The position numbers were made by a program, and so were the translations under genes. From the NCBI GenBank assembly GCA_002722105.1, contig PBKF01000022.1, positions 1-21,684 on the forward strand: a stretch of 21,684 bases of DNA, in the 5' to 3' direction. Below the pieces are notes generated by a model. It was not told where the DNA came from and searched no databases. It worked only from the letters and a program-made list of their open reading frames with translations. This DNA is from Fidelibacterota bacterium (GTDB lineage Bacteria; Marinisomatota; Marinisomatia; Marinisomatales; UBA1611). Positions 1 through 8,619 of this stretch are shown here, piece by piece (positions within the stretch are counted from its first letter, which is position 1; every line of letters begins with the position of its first letter).

Positions 1-1337
1 TCAAATTCAACCATATCTTCAGACTTTGTAATACCTGTATATGCATCTACAACAATCTTTGGTGTTATTTGGATAATTAAATCTGTTTTACGTTCGACGA
101 TACCATTCGATGTAAACAATTTTTTCCCCAACCATGGAATTTTGCTTAAGACTGGGACTTGGTAGGTAGTCCTTTTTTTATCATTACTTAGTAAACCACC
201 AATGATAATTGACTCACCGTCCCTTACCCTTATCGTCGTAGATGAAATTCTGCTTTTTACACGTGGAATATTCTGGTCCGGGCCTATAAACTCGAATATT
301 GTAGACACTTCTGGCTCTACCTTACAGGTTATATACCCATCTGTATTCACTGTAGGCAGTATATTCAGCTTGATCCCTACTTCTTCACGCTGTACCTGCA
401 CCTGACCACCAACGCCACCTGAACTAAGGATGTAGGGTACAATATCAACTAATTTAATATTGGCTTCACGGCCGTTTATTGTTGTCAGCCTTGAGTTTGC
501 CAATACTTCAGCTTTGTTTGTTTTTTGAAGCATGTCCAGTGTAATATCAAAAGCAGTGAGTTGTCGGCTAAAGTACCGTGGGATAATGGCTGTTTCATCT
601 TTTTTATCACTCAATCTATTGAACAGCATTGTCGCAGGGAGATCACCAAGTGTCTGCTCTGCAGGGACTACGGAACCACCCCCGTCTGTTTCAGGAACAC
701 CATTTTCAGCTAAAATAGTTTTATAATTTGATAGTTTAGACCAATCAATTCCCAGCTGCTCTTCTACATCTGCCGCAACTTCAATCAACCTAGTCTCTAA
801 CATAATCTGGATTGCAGGAACATCAATTTCTCGTACAACCTGAATGATTTCAGCGATTTTTTTTGGAGAAGCATTAACCAAGAGTTTATTACCAGGGATA
901 TCAACCTGAACCTGACCTGAAATGTCCTGGAGTAAGTTTTTCACATCTTCAGCTGATGCATATTTAAGCTCTATAACATGGGAAGAGACACCCACTTCTT
1001 CTTTTAACTTTTTGGGATCAGCAATCAGAAAAGAATTACCAACTACTTCGTAGCTCAAGCCAACAGCTCTCACAACCAGATTAATCGCCTGTTCTATTGG
1101 AACTTCATCCAAATGAATAGATATTTTATCTTGCCTGTTCACATTGGGATCAGTCACAATATTATATCCACTTTCTGATGCTAAGATCGCTAGAATACTT
1201 GGTAAAAAAGCATCTTCAGCGTGTACACTGATTAATTTTTCTTCGTTAGACTGAGTAGGCTCGCTATCTTGACCCCAGAGCGGAAAAATAACTGCCCATA
1301 TCAGCGCAAGAAGTTTTGCCTTTTGTAAATAGTTCAT
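1..1337 (-). CDS. pilQ: PilQ-type type IV pilus secretin, 3' end cut by window edge
   Basis: Outer-membrane secretin that would form the channel through which the pilus passes. I translated the open frame from the ATG at 1337 to base 3: about 445 residues with no stop, so the C-terminus lies outside the window. Seen in order: a signal peptide (residues 1-22, ending near PLWG), an STN/N0-like domain (about 36-105), an N1/KH-like domain (about 120-175), then the secretin barrel. The secretin hallmark VPVLSKIPWLG lies near residue 394, followed by a DLIIQITPKIV strand. Probably only a few dozen residues are missing. It is short for PilQ because it lacks AMIN domains. It is the last visible gene of the pilin-pilT-VWX-MNOPQ operon, 21 bases after the PilP-like gene. 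An AAGGG site precedes the ATG. A GspD identity is possible, but the pilM-O neighbours favour PilQ. Confidence 0.9.
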   Translation of the reverse strand, partial: MNYLQKAKLLALIWAVIFPLWGQDSEPTQSNEEKLISVHAEDAFLPSILAILASESGYNIVTDPNVNRQDKISIHLDEVPIEQAINLVVRAVGLSYEVVGNSFLIADPKKLKEEVGVSSHVIELKYASAEDVKNLLQDISGQVQVDIPGNKLLVNASPKKIAEIIQVVREIDVPAIQIMLETRLIEVAADVEEQLGIDWSKLSNYKTILAENGVPETDGGGSVVPAEQTLGDLPATMLFNRLSDKKDETAIIPRYFSRQLTAFDITLDMLQKTNKAEVLANSRLTTINGREANIKLVDIVPYILSSGGVGGQVQVQREEVGIKLNILPTVNTDGYITCKVEPEVSTIFEFIGPDQNIPRVKSRISSTTIRVRDGESIIIGGLLSNDKKRTTYQVPVLSKIPWLGKKLFTSNGIVERKTDLIIQITPKIVVDAYTGITKSEDMVEF

Positions 1338-1358
1338 TGTGGCATATCCCTTTAAGAT

Positions 1359-1958
1359 TTAATTCTTTTTATTATTTTTTTTCAAATAGCTGTAATCAGT
1401 TCCGTGCACCCAAACCAGATTTTGATTTGTCATGGGATTGACCTTACTCTTTTGATTGAAGCTTGTGTTCAGATTACCGGGAGCTGGATAAGCTTTAAGA
1501 CCAGCACTTGTTCGGATAAGTACTTGGGTCGCATCAATCAACTCGACCTTACCAATATTTTCTATGTTATCTCCCACCGATACAGTATAAGCTTTACCTC
1601 TGTAATCTATTTGAGCTTGAAAGTGATTATTCCTCTGATACACCAGGGCAACACGTACTGCATTTCGGTTTCTTCTGGAACGCCTACCTGTACCGTCAGC
1701 CATCGTTAATACATTTGTCAGCATCATTGGAGTATTGTTCAATGAAAATCGAAAATCGCTTCTGTCAGCCAAACGGTTTTCTAGATAAGCGATAATATCT
1801 TCTAATTCTTTGTCTGTACCAAATTGCAGATTGTTTGACCTCTCTTTTAGTCGATTATATTTTTTATTCATTGGAAATAGCTTAAAACTGGTGGCAATCA
1901 GGGAAACGATTGTTATGCCAACCAACAGATTCCATATAGTCACTGATCTTTCACTCAT
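1359..1958 (-). CDS. pilP: PilP/GspC-like inner-membrane pilus assembly protein
   Basis: By position between pilO and the secretin gene, this 199-residue protein should be the periplasmic connector between the PilN-PilO complex and PilQ. It has a short cytoplasmic N-terminus, one membrane segment (about residues 9-28), a charged linker with coiled-coil character (30-70), and a compact beta-rich region (about 98-160, around QIDYRGKAYTVSVGDNI) that resembles the PilP/GspC homology region. Classical PilP is a lipoprotein with a lipobox cysteine; none is present here and the protein looks membrane-anchored like GspC. The C-terminal 40 residues are Asn/Lys-rich and probably disordered. Its ATG overlaps the pilO stop by one base (TAATG), which suggests translational coupling. 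The assignment rests on synteny plus weak domain resemblance. Confidence 0.65.
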   Translation of the reverse strand: MSERSVTIWNLLVGITIVSLIATSFKLFPMNKKYNRLKERSNNLQFGTDKELEDIIAYLENRLADRSDFRFSLNNTPMMLTNVLTMADGTGRRSRRNRNAVRVALVYQRNNHFQAQIDYRGKAYTVSVGDNIENIGKVELIDATQVLIRTSAGLKAYPAPGNLNTSFNQKSKVNPMTNQNLVWVHGTDYSYLKKNNKKN

Positions 1959-2530
1959 TAGGATACCTTCGTTTTTGATTTGACAAGCGTTATCGTTGAG
2001 AGACTGACAATAAATTCTTGATCTATTAAGTCTTCTTCCTGAATATTTGCTTTTATCCGTTGAATTCCATTTTTCACTTCAAATTCATCAATTGTGATTA
2101 ACCTCGGCGATCTCTCTATCTCAGAAAGAAATTCCCCAAATTGCTCAAATGTGCACTCAAGTGTTATGATGTACGGTGCTTCGAAGTATGTGGTTTTATT
2201 TTTTCGTGGTTTCGGCTTTATACCCAGCAGCTCAATATCTAAAGCTTCTAACATATTGGTTAGATTATTTAAAAATGGGAGATTCGCATCGTCAGCCAGA
2301 GAGTCTGCTTGTGACAAGGCCAGATTCTCCTGAAATAATGTAAAGACACGGTCTAACTGACTAGCCAAAATTTGTGCACTGATTAGATTTTCATTCAGTT
2401 CAGCCTGTTCATCTTCCAGCATCCTAATATCGAATGGTTTTTCCCCGATCATTATGGAAGAACTGACCCAGAATGTGATTGTAAGGAAAACAAGAGCACA
2501 AAATAGTAATATATTTCTTTTTTCAGCCAT
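1958..2530 (-). CDS. pilO: PilO-like type IV pilus alignment protein
   Basis: A 190-residue bitopic membrane protein: short Lys/Arg-containing cytoplasmic start, one transmembrane helix (about residues 7-28), a periplasmic coiled-coil stretch (about 35-75), then a compact alpha/beta domain (about 85-185) with the ferredoxin-like strand pattern expected of PilO. PilO pairs with PilN in the inner membrane and helps link PilM to PilP and PilQ. Sequence identity in this family is low, so the call relies on architecture and on its place between pilN and the pilP-like gene. It starts 8 bases after pilN and ends in a one-base overlap with the next gene. Confidence 0.8.
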   Translation of the reverse strand: MAEKRNILLFCALVFLTITFWVSSSIMIGEKPFDIRMLEDEQAELNENLISAQILASQLDRVFTLFQENLALSQADSLADDANLPFLNNLTNMLEALDIELLGIKPKPRKNKTTYFEAPYIITLECTFEQFGEFLSEIERSPRLITIDEFEVKNGIQRIKANIQEEDLIDQEFIVSLSTITLVKSKTKVS

Positions 2531-2538
2531 CTATCTCT

Positions 2539-3132
2539 CTATGAATAAGATTTACGTCGATTCTTCTTAATTGTGGCTTCAATCTCAAAGCGTACAATAT
2601 CCTGTCCTCGTACATTTATTTTGCTGTGACCAACATATTTGATTTTTCCAAAATTTTGGGAGAAATTTTTATTCCTGCGCAGCGTTTGAACATATTCATC
2701 GATAATCTCAAAATCTTTGCGATCTTCAAAGGTAAGTGCAATACCACGAACTACCAGTTTTTGCTTTTTATATCGCAGGCCCGTTATTGCCATATCATCC
2801 GGTGTCATTGTTCCAAGAATCTCTAAATTTTGAGCCCAGAGATATCTGTTCTGCTCTAAATCAGCAAAGGCAAGGATGTCATCCTTGGATAAATTTTTTC
2901 CTTCAGTCTGAAGCTTGGCAATTTCATCCTTTAATCTTTGAATTTCTTCTTTCTTCTGATCAATTATTTTGTTGTATCCTAATCCTATCATCCATGTTCG
3001 AATATTTACACCCAACAGAATAATCAGTAAGACTGCGAATGTACCCCATCTGAACTGCTCCCTTATTCGCTGAAGTCTTGTTTCTGCACTCTCAGCTTTA
3101 TTCAGGTTGATAAGAATGAACTGCCTATCCAT
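2539..3132 (-). CDS. pilN: PilN-like type IV pilus assembly protein
   Basis: A 197-residue inner-membrane protein. The N-terminal cytoplasmic segment carries an INL motif (residues 8-10, within FILINLNKAE), a shortened version of the INLLPWR peptide by which PilN docks on PilM. Then come a transmembrane helix (about 31-52), a charged coiled coil (55-85, KKEEIQRLKDEIAKLQ) and a periplasmic alpha/beta domain with PilN-like topology (about 100-190), including the KQKLVVRGIA strand. The ATG overlaps the end of pilM by 8 bases, the usual tight pilM-pilN coupling. A GspL C-terminal-like protein is the alternative, but the full pilM-N-O order supports PilN. Confidence 0.85.
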   Translation of the reverse strand: MDRQFILINLNKAESAETRLQRIREQFRWGTFAVLLIILLGVNIRTWMIGLGYNKIIDQKKEEIQRLKDEIAKLQTEGKNLSKDDILAFADLEQNRYLWAQNLEILGTMTPDDMAITGLRYKKQKLVVRGIALTFEDRKDFEIIDEYVQTLRRNKNFSQNFGKIKYVGHSKINVRGQDIVRFEIEATIKKNRRKSYS

Positions 3133-4183
3133 TAGACATTCCTCCCCGAATACTCAAGCCCATCGCAGTGGCATATTGACTCTTATTTGTTAATGAAATG
3201 GAATCGTTCCCTTCAATATTTTCAAATGGATCGAATGAAGTGCATTCAATATTCAGTTTACTTGTAATAAAATCTGAAAGACCCTTGGTCTCACCACCAC
3301 CGCCCAATAAAAATAGTTTTAAGAAAAAACTCTGACCAGTTTGTTTTGCATAAAACCTCAGTGATCGTCTTAAATCTTCAACTAAATTATCGTAAACAGT
3401 ACGCTCAGCAATTCCAACAGCTGTAGATGGTTCATCGGTTTCAACGCTGCCAACAGCGGCTAAACCACCCTTGTAGAGTAAATCTTGTGCTTCTATATAA
3501 CTAATTTCTTTTCTTTGAGATAATTCTTTAACAAAATGGTGTCCACCTATAGGTAAATCTCTAGTAAAAAACTGTTTTCCTTTCCCATAGACGACTAAAC
3601 TAGATGAAACTGCGCCAATGTCTAAGAGTACTACTAGACCGTCTTCTGGCAGATCTTTTACTAGCGTAAATGCATTACTGATGGCAATCGGATTCACATC
3701 AACTACACCTGGTTTCAAACCACAATCTTTTATGAGCTCCATATGCCCATGTAAAACGCCTTTGGTACAGGCAACTAGACCAACGTCAATTTTATCCACT
3801 TCCAGTTCATTTGATCCGATAATTTGATAGTCTATGATAGCATCCGTGCCATCCATGGGAATATGCTTTCTGGCTTCAAAGGTCATAGCAGACTCTAACT
3901 CATCTGAAGGCATTTCCATGGTTGTGATTTGTTTAACACTTGCATTTGAACCACTGATTCCGGTTGTCAGAACCTTAACCTTTTTGGGGTTCAGCCCTTG
4001 TTGACGAAACAATTCTTTCACAGCCATGACCCAGTGTGTTTTATCGATTTTCTCCGGATCATAGGCTGAGTTTGGTTCAGGAACTAATCTTGTTCCCGCA
4101 TCCAAGACTTTAAATCCATCTTTTACCTTTTCAACTGTGACCATTTTAATAAACTGTCTGCCAATATCTAGACCGAGGTACAT
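3125..4183 (-). CDS. pilM: PilM, actin-like ATPase of type IV pilus assembly
   Basis: A cytoplasmic actin/FtsA-fold protein of 352 residues, the normal length for PilM. Visible nucleotide-fold signatures are the phosphate 1 motif MYLGLDIGRQFIKMV at the very N-terminus, the phosphate 2 motif VVLLDIGAVSSSLVVY (about residues 184-199), and the late glycine-rich adenosine motif FLLGGGGETKGL (about 292-303). PilM binds the N-terminal tail of PilN on the inner face of the membrane and signals to the motor ATPases. A good Shine-Dalgarno (ATAGGAAAAT) lies just upstream of the ATG. The gene begins 21 bases after the large PilX-like gene and overlaps pilN by 8 bases. Confidence 0.93.
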   Translation of the reverse strand: MYLGLDIGRQFIKMVTVEKVKDGFKVLDAGTRLVPEPNSAYDPEKIDKTHWVMAVKELFRQQGLNPKKVKVLTTGISGSNASVKQITTMEMPSDELESAMTFEARKHIPMDGTDAIIDYQIIGSNELEVDKIDVGLVACTKGVLHGHMELIKDCGLKPGVVDVNPIAISNAFTLVKDLPEDGLVVLLDIGAVSSSLVVYGKGKQFFTRDLPIGGHHFVKELSQRKEISYIEAQDLLYKGGLAAVGSVETDEPSTAVGIAERTVYDNLVEDLRRSLRFYAKQTGQSFFLKLFLLGGGGETKGLSDFITSKLNIECTSFDPFENIEGNDSISLTNKSQYATAMGLSIRGGMSNG

Positions 4184-4204
4184 TATTTTCCTATTCTTTA
4201 TACT

Positions 4205-6457
4205 TTAGTTTTTAGCTTCACCGTAAGAAGCCATTTTTAAAATTACTTGATTAGTGGAACTCTGTAGATCTGGAAAATATGGTGGTGGACGCATACGTAA
4301 ATTCCAATCATAATGATAATCCTTATCGTATCCAACACCAGGGGTAGCATTATAGGGGCCAACCGTATTCCGTAGCATATAACCACGCTGAAATTGCACA
4401 ATTGATCCATATAGTTTCACATCACCTCTTTTATCATTTACCCCAGTATATATTCCATTACTTGTTTCAGGTCTGTAATAGTTCCTGTGTCCACCCCTAC
4501 CATCTGCAATAATGCCATACGGAAGATTATCGTCTATATCATGAAAATCGGTTAAGGTATTTTGCCAATAATGTGAAAGAAATCCACCATTCATGGCAAG
4601 AAGAGAAGCATTAATTCTTATATGGCATTCATCATCCTCACTATTGTCAGTGCAACCACCCCTAGCTCCATTGGGCCTTGTATTTGCAATAATAACGCTT
4701 CCACCTGCAATTAAGCCTAATACATGATCTGAGCCACCATCTTCCGGGTGAATTACTTCCCCATATGCATCTGAATCGAGATAGACAATATCATCTATAA
4801 GCCAAATATTACCCCAAACACGATCAATTATATCCATATTATCATGCCGTCGGTATTCAGTGAAATCATCCGTTACAATTGTATATAAACCATCCACAGT
4901 ACCTCGAACAAGGACTTGTCCACCTCGTACATAAATTACCTGAGGTGAACTCCCTTTAGAAAAAAATGTTCGATTCATATGTACGTATTCGCTGTTGTAT
5001 ATGATATCAGGACAATTAAAAATATCACAATTATTTCCAGAAATACCGCCGTAGTTCCAATATTCAAAGTCAAAGTGGTGTAGCCTTCCTGCTTCACAAA
5101 ATTCAGATGAGTTATCGCCATGGTCGTGGTAATAATAAAATGAATTCCACTCCACATCTTCAGCAAGGCCTGTTGATGCACTGGTATTAATAACTGTCAC
5201 TCGTTCATTCTGACTAAATCCCTTTCCATCAGCATTGAAATAAGTTAAACTTCCTGGAGTAAAAATAATCTTAATATTGCCATCGCCTGGAAATACAGCA
5301 TTAGCTATAAAAGTTGCTATCTTGGTACCGGCTTCATTCTCAATACGTATTACATCACCATTTTCAACTAAATCTTGAAATTCAGATTGTATATTGTTCC
5401 CATCAGCATCAATCACACTTACTATCAACATATTAGTTTGAGGATCATAATTACCGGCTGCATCATTGAATACATTGGAAAGTGCAAACCGACTAAATCC
5501 AGCTGGTGGTGGATCTAAATTTACGTAGTTGGTACTGTCCCAGAAAAAATCATACTCTGCTGGCGGGCTACCAACTGGTGGGATATTATACCACCACTGT
5601 GTTGCCCAGTAACCACCTTGAACAAAATTAATCTCCGTCATAATTAAAGTGTCCTTCTGATTTCCACGAAATAATTTATCATCCGCTTCTAATACTCGAG
5701 TCGCGTTTTGCCTTGCAGTCTCTGCCGAATTATCCGGTGGAAAGATTATCTGTGAAACGGTATCAAGTATATTAATGTCATCCACTTCAAATACACTCTC
5801 ATTACAACCTCCATAATTAACTCCACTACCATTTTCATCAATTGCCTCAAAGGTTATATTTACTTCACCTGAAAATTTTGGACCACCTCCGGAACAATTA
5901 TTACTAAGATTTATCACACCATTCGTATGTACCTTACCCTCTAACTCATCCGAACTTCCAAAATTGACATTTCCGGTATTTCCAGGACCTATAGGCTTTT
6001 CCTCATGGGTAAAATACATGAATTCTTCAAAACCCGCGGGTACCATAGTAGTATAGACTCGACGCTTGATCTGCACATCTGTTCCGCTCGGAGTGGTATA
6101 TTCAGCTATTCCTGTTGAGTAAGCTATGTATTCTTTCCTGGTTGATCCTATTTGTAACCTTGTAGAGCACGCTATATCTTCATAAGTGCCCAATCGCTCT
6201 CCGTTTTCATCTGCTCCATATTCTACACCATTACCAAGTAGCAATGTGTCAGATGTAATCTGGGGCAGAACAACAATACCGACTTCATTAAGTCCAGCTT
6301 CAGCAGCGTAGAGGGCTTTCCACTCGGAATATCTATATTTTTCCATCACATCCATACTGAATGAGTTCTTCAAATACGCTGCTGTAAATGCCATTGATAG
6401 CATAGTAAAAAGGATCGCAAGCGGCGCCACACTTCCTGTAGATATCTTTCTAAACAT
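4205..6457 (-). CDS. Very large PilX/GspK-like minor pilin with DUF4900-like body
   Basis: A 750-residue protein with a pilin-type N-terminus: basic leader MFRKISTG, then a hydrophobic helix (about 10-35) and the AAEAGLNE motif (51-58) typical of PilX/GspK-class minor pilins. The residue expected to be Glu at +5 is not acidic, as in tip-located GspK and PilX. The body resembles DUF4900 proteins: VHTNG (176-180), an IYVRGGQVLVRGTVDG beta-helix-like stretch (508-523), DHVLGLIAGG (577-586), then a GSIVQFQRG to PPPYFP block (684-729). There are eight cysteines (97, 188, 218, 454, 477, 482, 602, 611), which could form disulfides outside the cytoplasm. A usual PilX is roughly 150-200 residues, so this one carries a large extra ectodomain. 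It overlaps the PilW-like gene by 8 bases. A role as pilus-tip adhesin or priming subunit is inference. Confidence 0.72.
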   Translation of the reverse strand: MFRKISTGSVAPLAILFTMLSMAFTAAYLKNSFSMDVMEKYRYSEWKALYAAEAGLNEVGIVVLPQITSDTLLLGNGVEYGADENGERLGTYEDIACSTRLQIGSTRKEYIAYSTGIAEYTTPSGTDVQIKRRVYTTMVPAGFEEFMYFTHEEKPIGPGNTGNVNFGSSDELEGKVHTNGVINLSNNCSGGGPKFSGEVNITFEAIDENGSGVNYGGCNESVFEVDDINILDTVSQIIFPPDNSAETARQNATRVLEADDKLFRGNQKDTLIMTEINFVQGGYWATQWWYNIPPVGSPPAEYDFFWDSTNYVNLDPPPAGFSRFALSNVFNDAAGNYDPQTNMLIVSVIDADGNNIQSEFQDLVENGDVIRIENEAGTKIATFIANAVFPGDGNIKIIFTPGSLTYFNADGKGFSQNERVTVINTSASTGLAEDVEWNSFYYYHDHGDNSSEFCEAGRLHHFDFEYWNYGGISGNNCDIFNCPDIIYNSEYVHMNRTFFSKGSSPQVIYVRGGQVLVRGTVDGLYTIVTDDFTEYRRHDNMDIIDRVWGNIWLIDDIVYLDSDAYGEVIHPEDGGSDHVLGLIAGGSVIIANTRPNGARGGCTDNSEDDECHIRINASLLAMNGGFLSHYWQNTLTDFHDIDDNLPYGIIADGRGGHRNYYRPETSNGIYTGVNDKRGDVKLYGSIVQFQRGYMLRNTVGPYNATPGVGYDKDYHYDWNLRMRPPPYFPDLQSSTNQVILKMASYGEAKN

Positions 6458-7088
6458 CTGTCTCTTCTTCAGTCATGGCATTAGTAATCTTCTTCTGGAT
6501 ATAGCTAGTACCTAAGAATACTGTTCTATGAAATCTATGCTCTTCTGTGATTTCTCTTACACCTTCATCAATTACATCTGACTCGAGTCCTAAGGTGAGT
6601 GTGACATGCAAATAAGAACTCTTAAAAAGAGAGAGACTCGGACGCGTATCAACATCTGTCTGAACAATAAAATCAACAATGTATACTTCTCTCTGCCCAT
6701 TTCCTCGAAATGCACCTTCAGAAGGGAGCTTCAAAAGACCTTTAAGCGGCGGCTCACTATTAAACTCAATTCCATTTCTACGATCGCAGGATATCTGTAG
6801 GTGGGGAGAAATATCTGTGAATTCTTCATATAGCTTCATTCGAGAAAAACCATTCTGGCCATCTATTTCAACCTTTTTTGCCAGGTTTAATTCACGAGAA
6901 ATCTCTCTTAGTATATTGTTCCCGTATTGCCTTAAGTCCTGTCGGACTGTATCTGTTTGGTAGTGCAGAATAACTGCTTGCGCTGCTGAAGTCATACCAA
7001 ATGCAATAACTCCAACTACTATTGTTGTAGCCGCAATTTCCATTAGGGTAATACCTGAAGATGTTTTTTTCAAAAATGACTTAATCAT
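6450..7088 (-). CDS. PilW-like minor pilin (prepilin-type N-terminus)
   Basis: A 212-residue protein with a class III signal: leader MIKSFLKKTSSG, cleavage expected after Gly, then ITLMEIAAT with Glu at +5 and a hydrophobic helix (about residues 13-38). The globular part is a mixed region with strands and one cysteine and ends in an acidic tail. By order (after the PilV-like gene, before the PilX-like gene) and size it matches PilW or GspJ, a minor pilin of the initiation or tip complex. It overlaps the gene before by 4 bases (ATGA type) and the gene after by 8. The exact minor-pilin name is a synteny-based guess; the prepilin identity is secure. Confidence 0.8.
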   Translation of the reverse strand: MIKSFLKKTSSGITLMEIAATTIVVGVIAFGMTSAAQAVILHYQTDTVRQDLRQYGNNILREISRELNLAKKVEIDGQNGFSRMKLYEEFTDISPHLQISCDRRNGIEFNSEPPLKGLLKLPSEGAFRGNGQREVYIVDFIVQTDVDTRPSLSLFKSSYLHVTLTLGLESDVIDEGVREITEEHRFHRTVFLGTSYIQKKITNAMTEEETDV

Positions 7089-7561
7089 GTTTCAAAAACC
7101 GTCATGATAGTTGATAATCTTCTCTCTTTTGAAACTCGGCCAGCATAGCGACTGGGGGGTGCTGCAAAGTAGTCACTCCATTTAATCCAACATTCTATCT
7201 CAAACCTTGACATGTCTGTAATACCGTAATCGTTGAATTTGTTCAACCGTCTTATATTGTAATAAATTTTTGCTTTAATAGTGTAGCGGTCTCCAAAAGA
7301 ACCGACAAGATATATATCATTTCCATCCGGATCTCCTGCACGTTCCGTGGGTGATAGATTGCCATCTGCGATACGACCTTTCCAATACTCCATATAGTTC
7401 AAAAGCTCTTCCGTTGCTCGTTCTTTTATTTCCAATGCATGTAGCTCACTTCGAGCATGCACCACACCCATCATTAAACCAACACAGGAAATTAAAATAA
7501 TAACTGTGGCAGTCATCACTTCTATAAAACCAACGCCAGATGTTGTTTTTTTGAAATTCAT
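7085..7561 (-). CDS. PilV-like minor pilin (prepilin-type N-terminus)
   Basis: A 158-residue prepilin. The leader MNFKKTTSG is followed by VGFIEVMTATVIILIS, giving Gly at -1 and Glu at +5, the prepilin peptidase recognition pattern, and then the long N-terminal helix with an amphipathic continuation (HALEIKERATEELLNYMEYWKGR). The C-terminal half is a small beta domain ending in IMTVFET. This is the PilV/GspI position of a VWX minor-pilin set. Its ATG directly follows the pilT stop with no gap (TAAATG), and its end overlaps the PilW-like start by 4 bases, so it belongs to the same transcript. Confidence 0.8.
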   Translation of the reverse strand: MNFKKTTSGVGFIEVMTATVIILISCVGLMMGVVHARSELHALEIKERATEELLNYMEYWKGRIADGNLSPTERAGDPDGNDIYLVGSFGDRYTIKAKIYYNIRRLNKFNDYGITDMSRFEIECWIKWSDYFAAPPSRYAGRVSKERRLSTIMTVFET

Positions 7562-8614
7562 TTAGAGTACGTTTTGAGCAAATAGTTTTGGATTCTCTGC
7601 AATAGACTGGGCCATTTTTCTCTCAATAAGACCTTGAGTAACTAACCGCTGTAGATCCTGGTCTAGTGATTGCATACCATCTGTTCCACCGGATTGAATA
7701 ATGGACGGTATCTGATAAATTCGATCTTCACGGATCAAATTTCGAATGGCAGTGTTTGCGATCATAACTTCACAGGCAGGAACCCTCCCTTTTGCGTCTT
7801 TTGTTTTCAATAGCTTTTGAGCAATGACTGCTTCTAAACTCTCTGAGAGCATAGAACGTATCTGTCCCTTCTGTCCCGTTGGAAAAATATCAATGATACG
7901 GTCTATCGTTTTGACAGCACTTGATGTATGCAGTGTTGACAATACTAAGTGACCCGTTTCTGCGGCAGTTAATGCAAGAGAAATAGTCTCTAAATCGCGC
8001 ATCTCACCGACCAAAATTACATCTGGGTCTTCACGAAGGGCAGAGCGCATTGCATTTGCGAAACTATGTGTATTGGCCCCTAGCTCACGTTGATTAATCA
8101 GGCTTTCTTTTGTATGGTGGTAGTACTCCACAGGATCTTCAATAGTAATAATATGACATTTACGTTGAGTATTGATGTGGTCTACCATCGCCGCTAGAGT
8201 GGTACTCTTACCTGATCCGGTTGGCCCTGTTAGAAGAACCAATCCGCGGTCAATTAGAGCTAAATTTTTTAATACGGGTGGTATGCCTAAATCATCAAAA
8301 TCTTTAACAACTTCAGGTATCGTTCTGAAAACTGCTGCCAAACCTTTGATCTGATTAAAAAAATTGACACGGAACCTTCCCTTACCTTCTAAACTAGCTG
8401 AAAAATCAATCTCTTTTCTTTCTTCAAAAATTTGAATTTGATCTTCATCCAGAACCTGAGGAATAATCGCTTCCATTTCTTCTTGTTTAAGTGGCTCCAT
8501 GTTTAATGGTTTCATAACACCATTAATCCGAACCATCGGTATAGAACCGACACTTAAGTGAAGATCAGAAGCGCCGCTATCTACAGAATAAGAAAGTAAT
8601 TGGTTTAGGTCCAT
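7562..8614 (-). CDS. pilT: PilT twitching-motility retraction ATPase
   Basis: A hexameric cytoplasmic ATPase that powers pilus retraction, 350 residues as usual for PilT. All family motifs are visible: Walker A GPTGSGKS (130-137), Asp box IEDPVEY (158-164), Walker B DPDVILVGEMRD (196-207, Glu204), His box GHLVLSTLHT (221-230), and the PilT-specific AIRNLI helix (289-294) in the C-terminal domain. The N-terminal PAS-like domain begins with the typical SGASDLHLSVG. It lacks the long N-terminal extension of PilB, so it should be the retraction motor and not the extension one. It lies 5 bases after the pilin gene and abuts the PilV-like gene. Confidence 0.95.
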   Translation of the reverse strand: MDLNQLLSYSVDSGASDLHLSVGSIPMVRINGVMKPLNMEPLKQEEMEAIIPQVLDEDQIQIFEERKEIDFSASLEGKGRFRVNFFNQIKGLAAVFRTIPEVVKDFDDLGIPPVLKNLALIDRGLVLLTGPTGSGKSTTLAAMVDHINTQRKCHIITIEDPVEYYHHTKESLINQRELGANTHSFANAMRSALREDPDVILVGEMRDLETISLALTAAETGHLVLSTLHTSSAVKTIDRIIDIFPTGQKGQIRSMLSESLEAVIAQKLLKTKDAKGRVPACEVMIANTAIRNLIREDRIYQIPSIIQSGGTDGMQSLDQDLQRLVTQGLIERKMAQSIAENPKLFAQNVL

Positions 8615-8619
8615 AAAAT

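Noticed and set aside
1404..2333. Plus-strand open frames inside pilP-like and pilO genes
   Set aside because: They overlap well-supported minus-strand genes, have no ribosome site and look like frame shadows.
7562..8614. PilB or GspE as an alternative for the ATPase
   Set aside because: Length of 350 residues, lack of an N-terminal extension and the AIRNLI motif match PilT.
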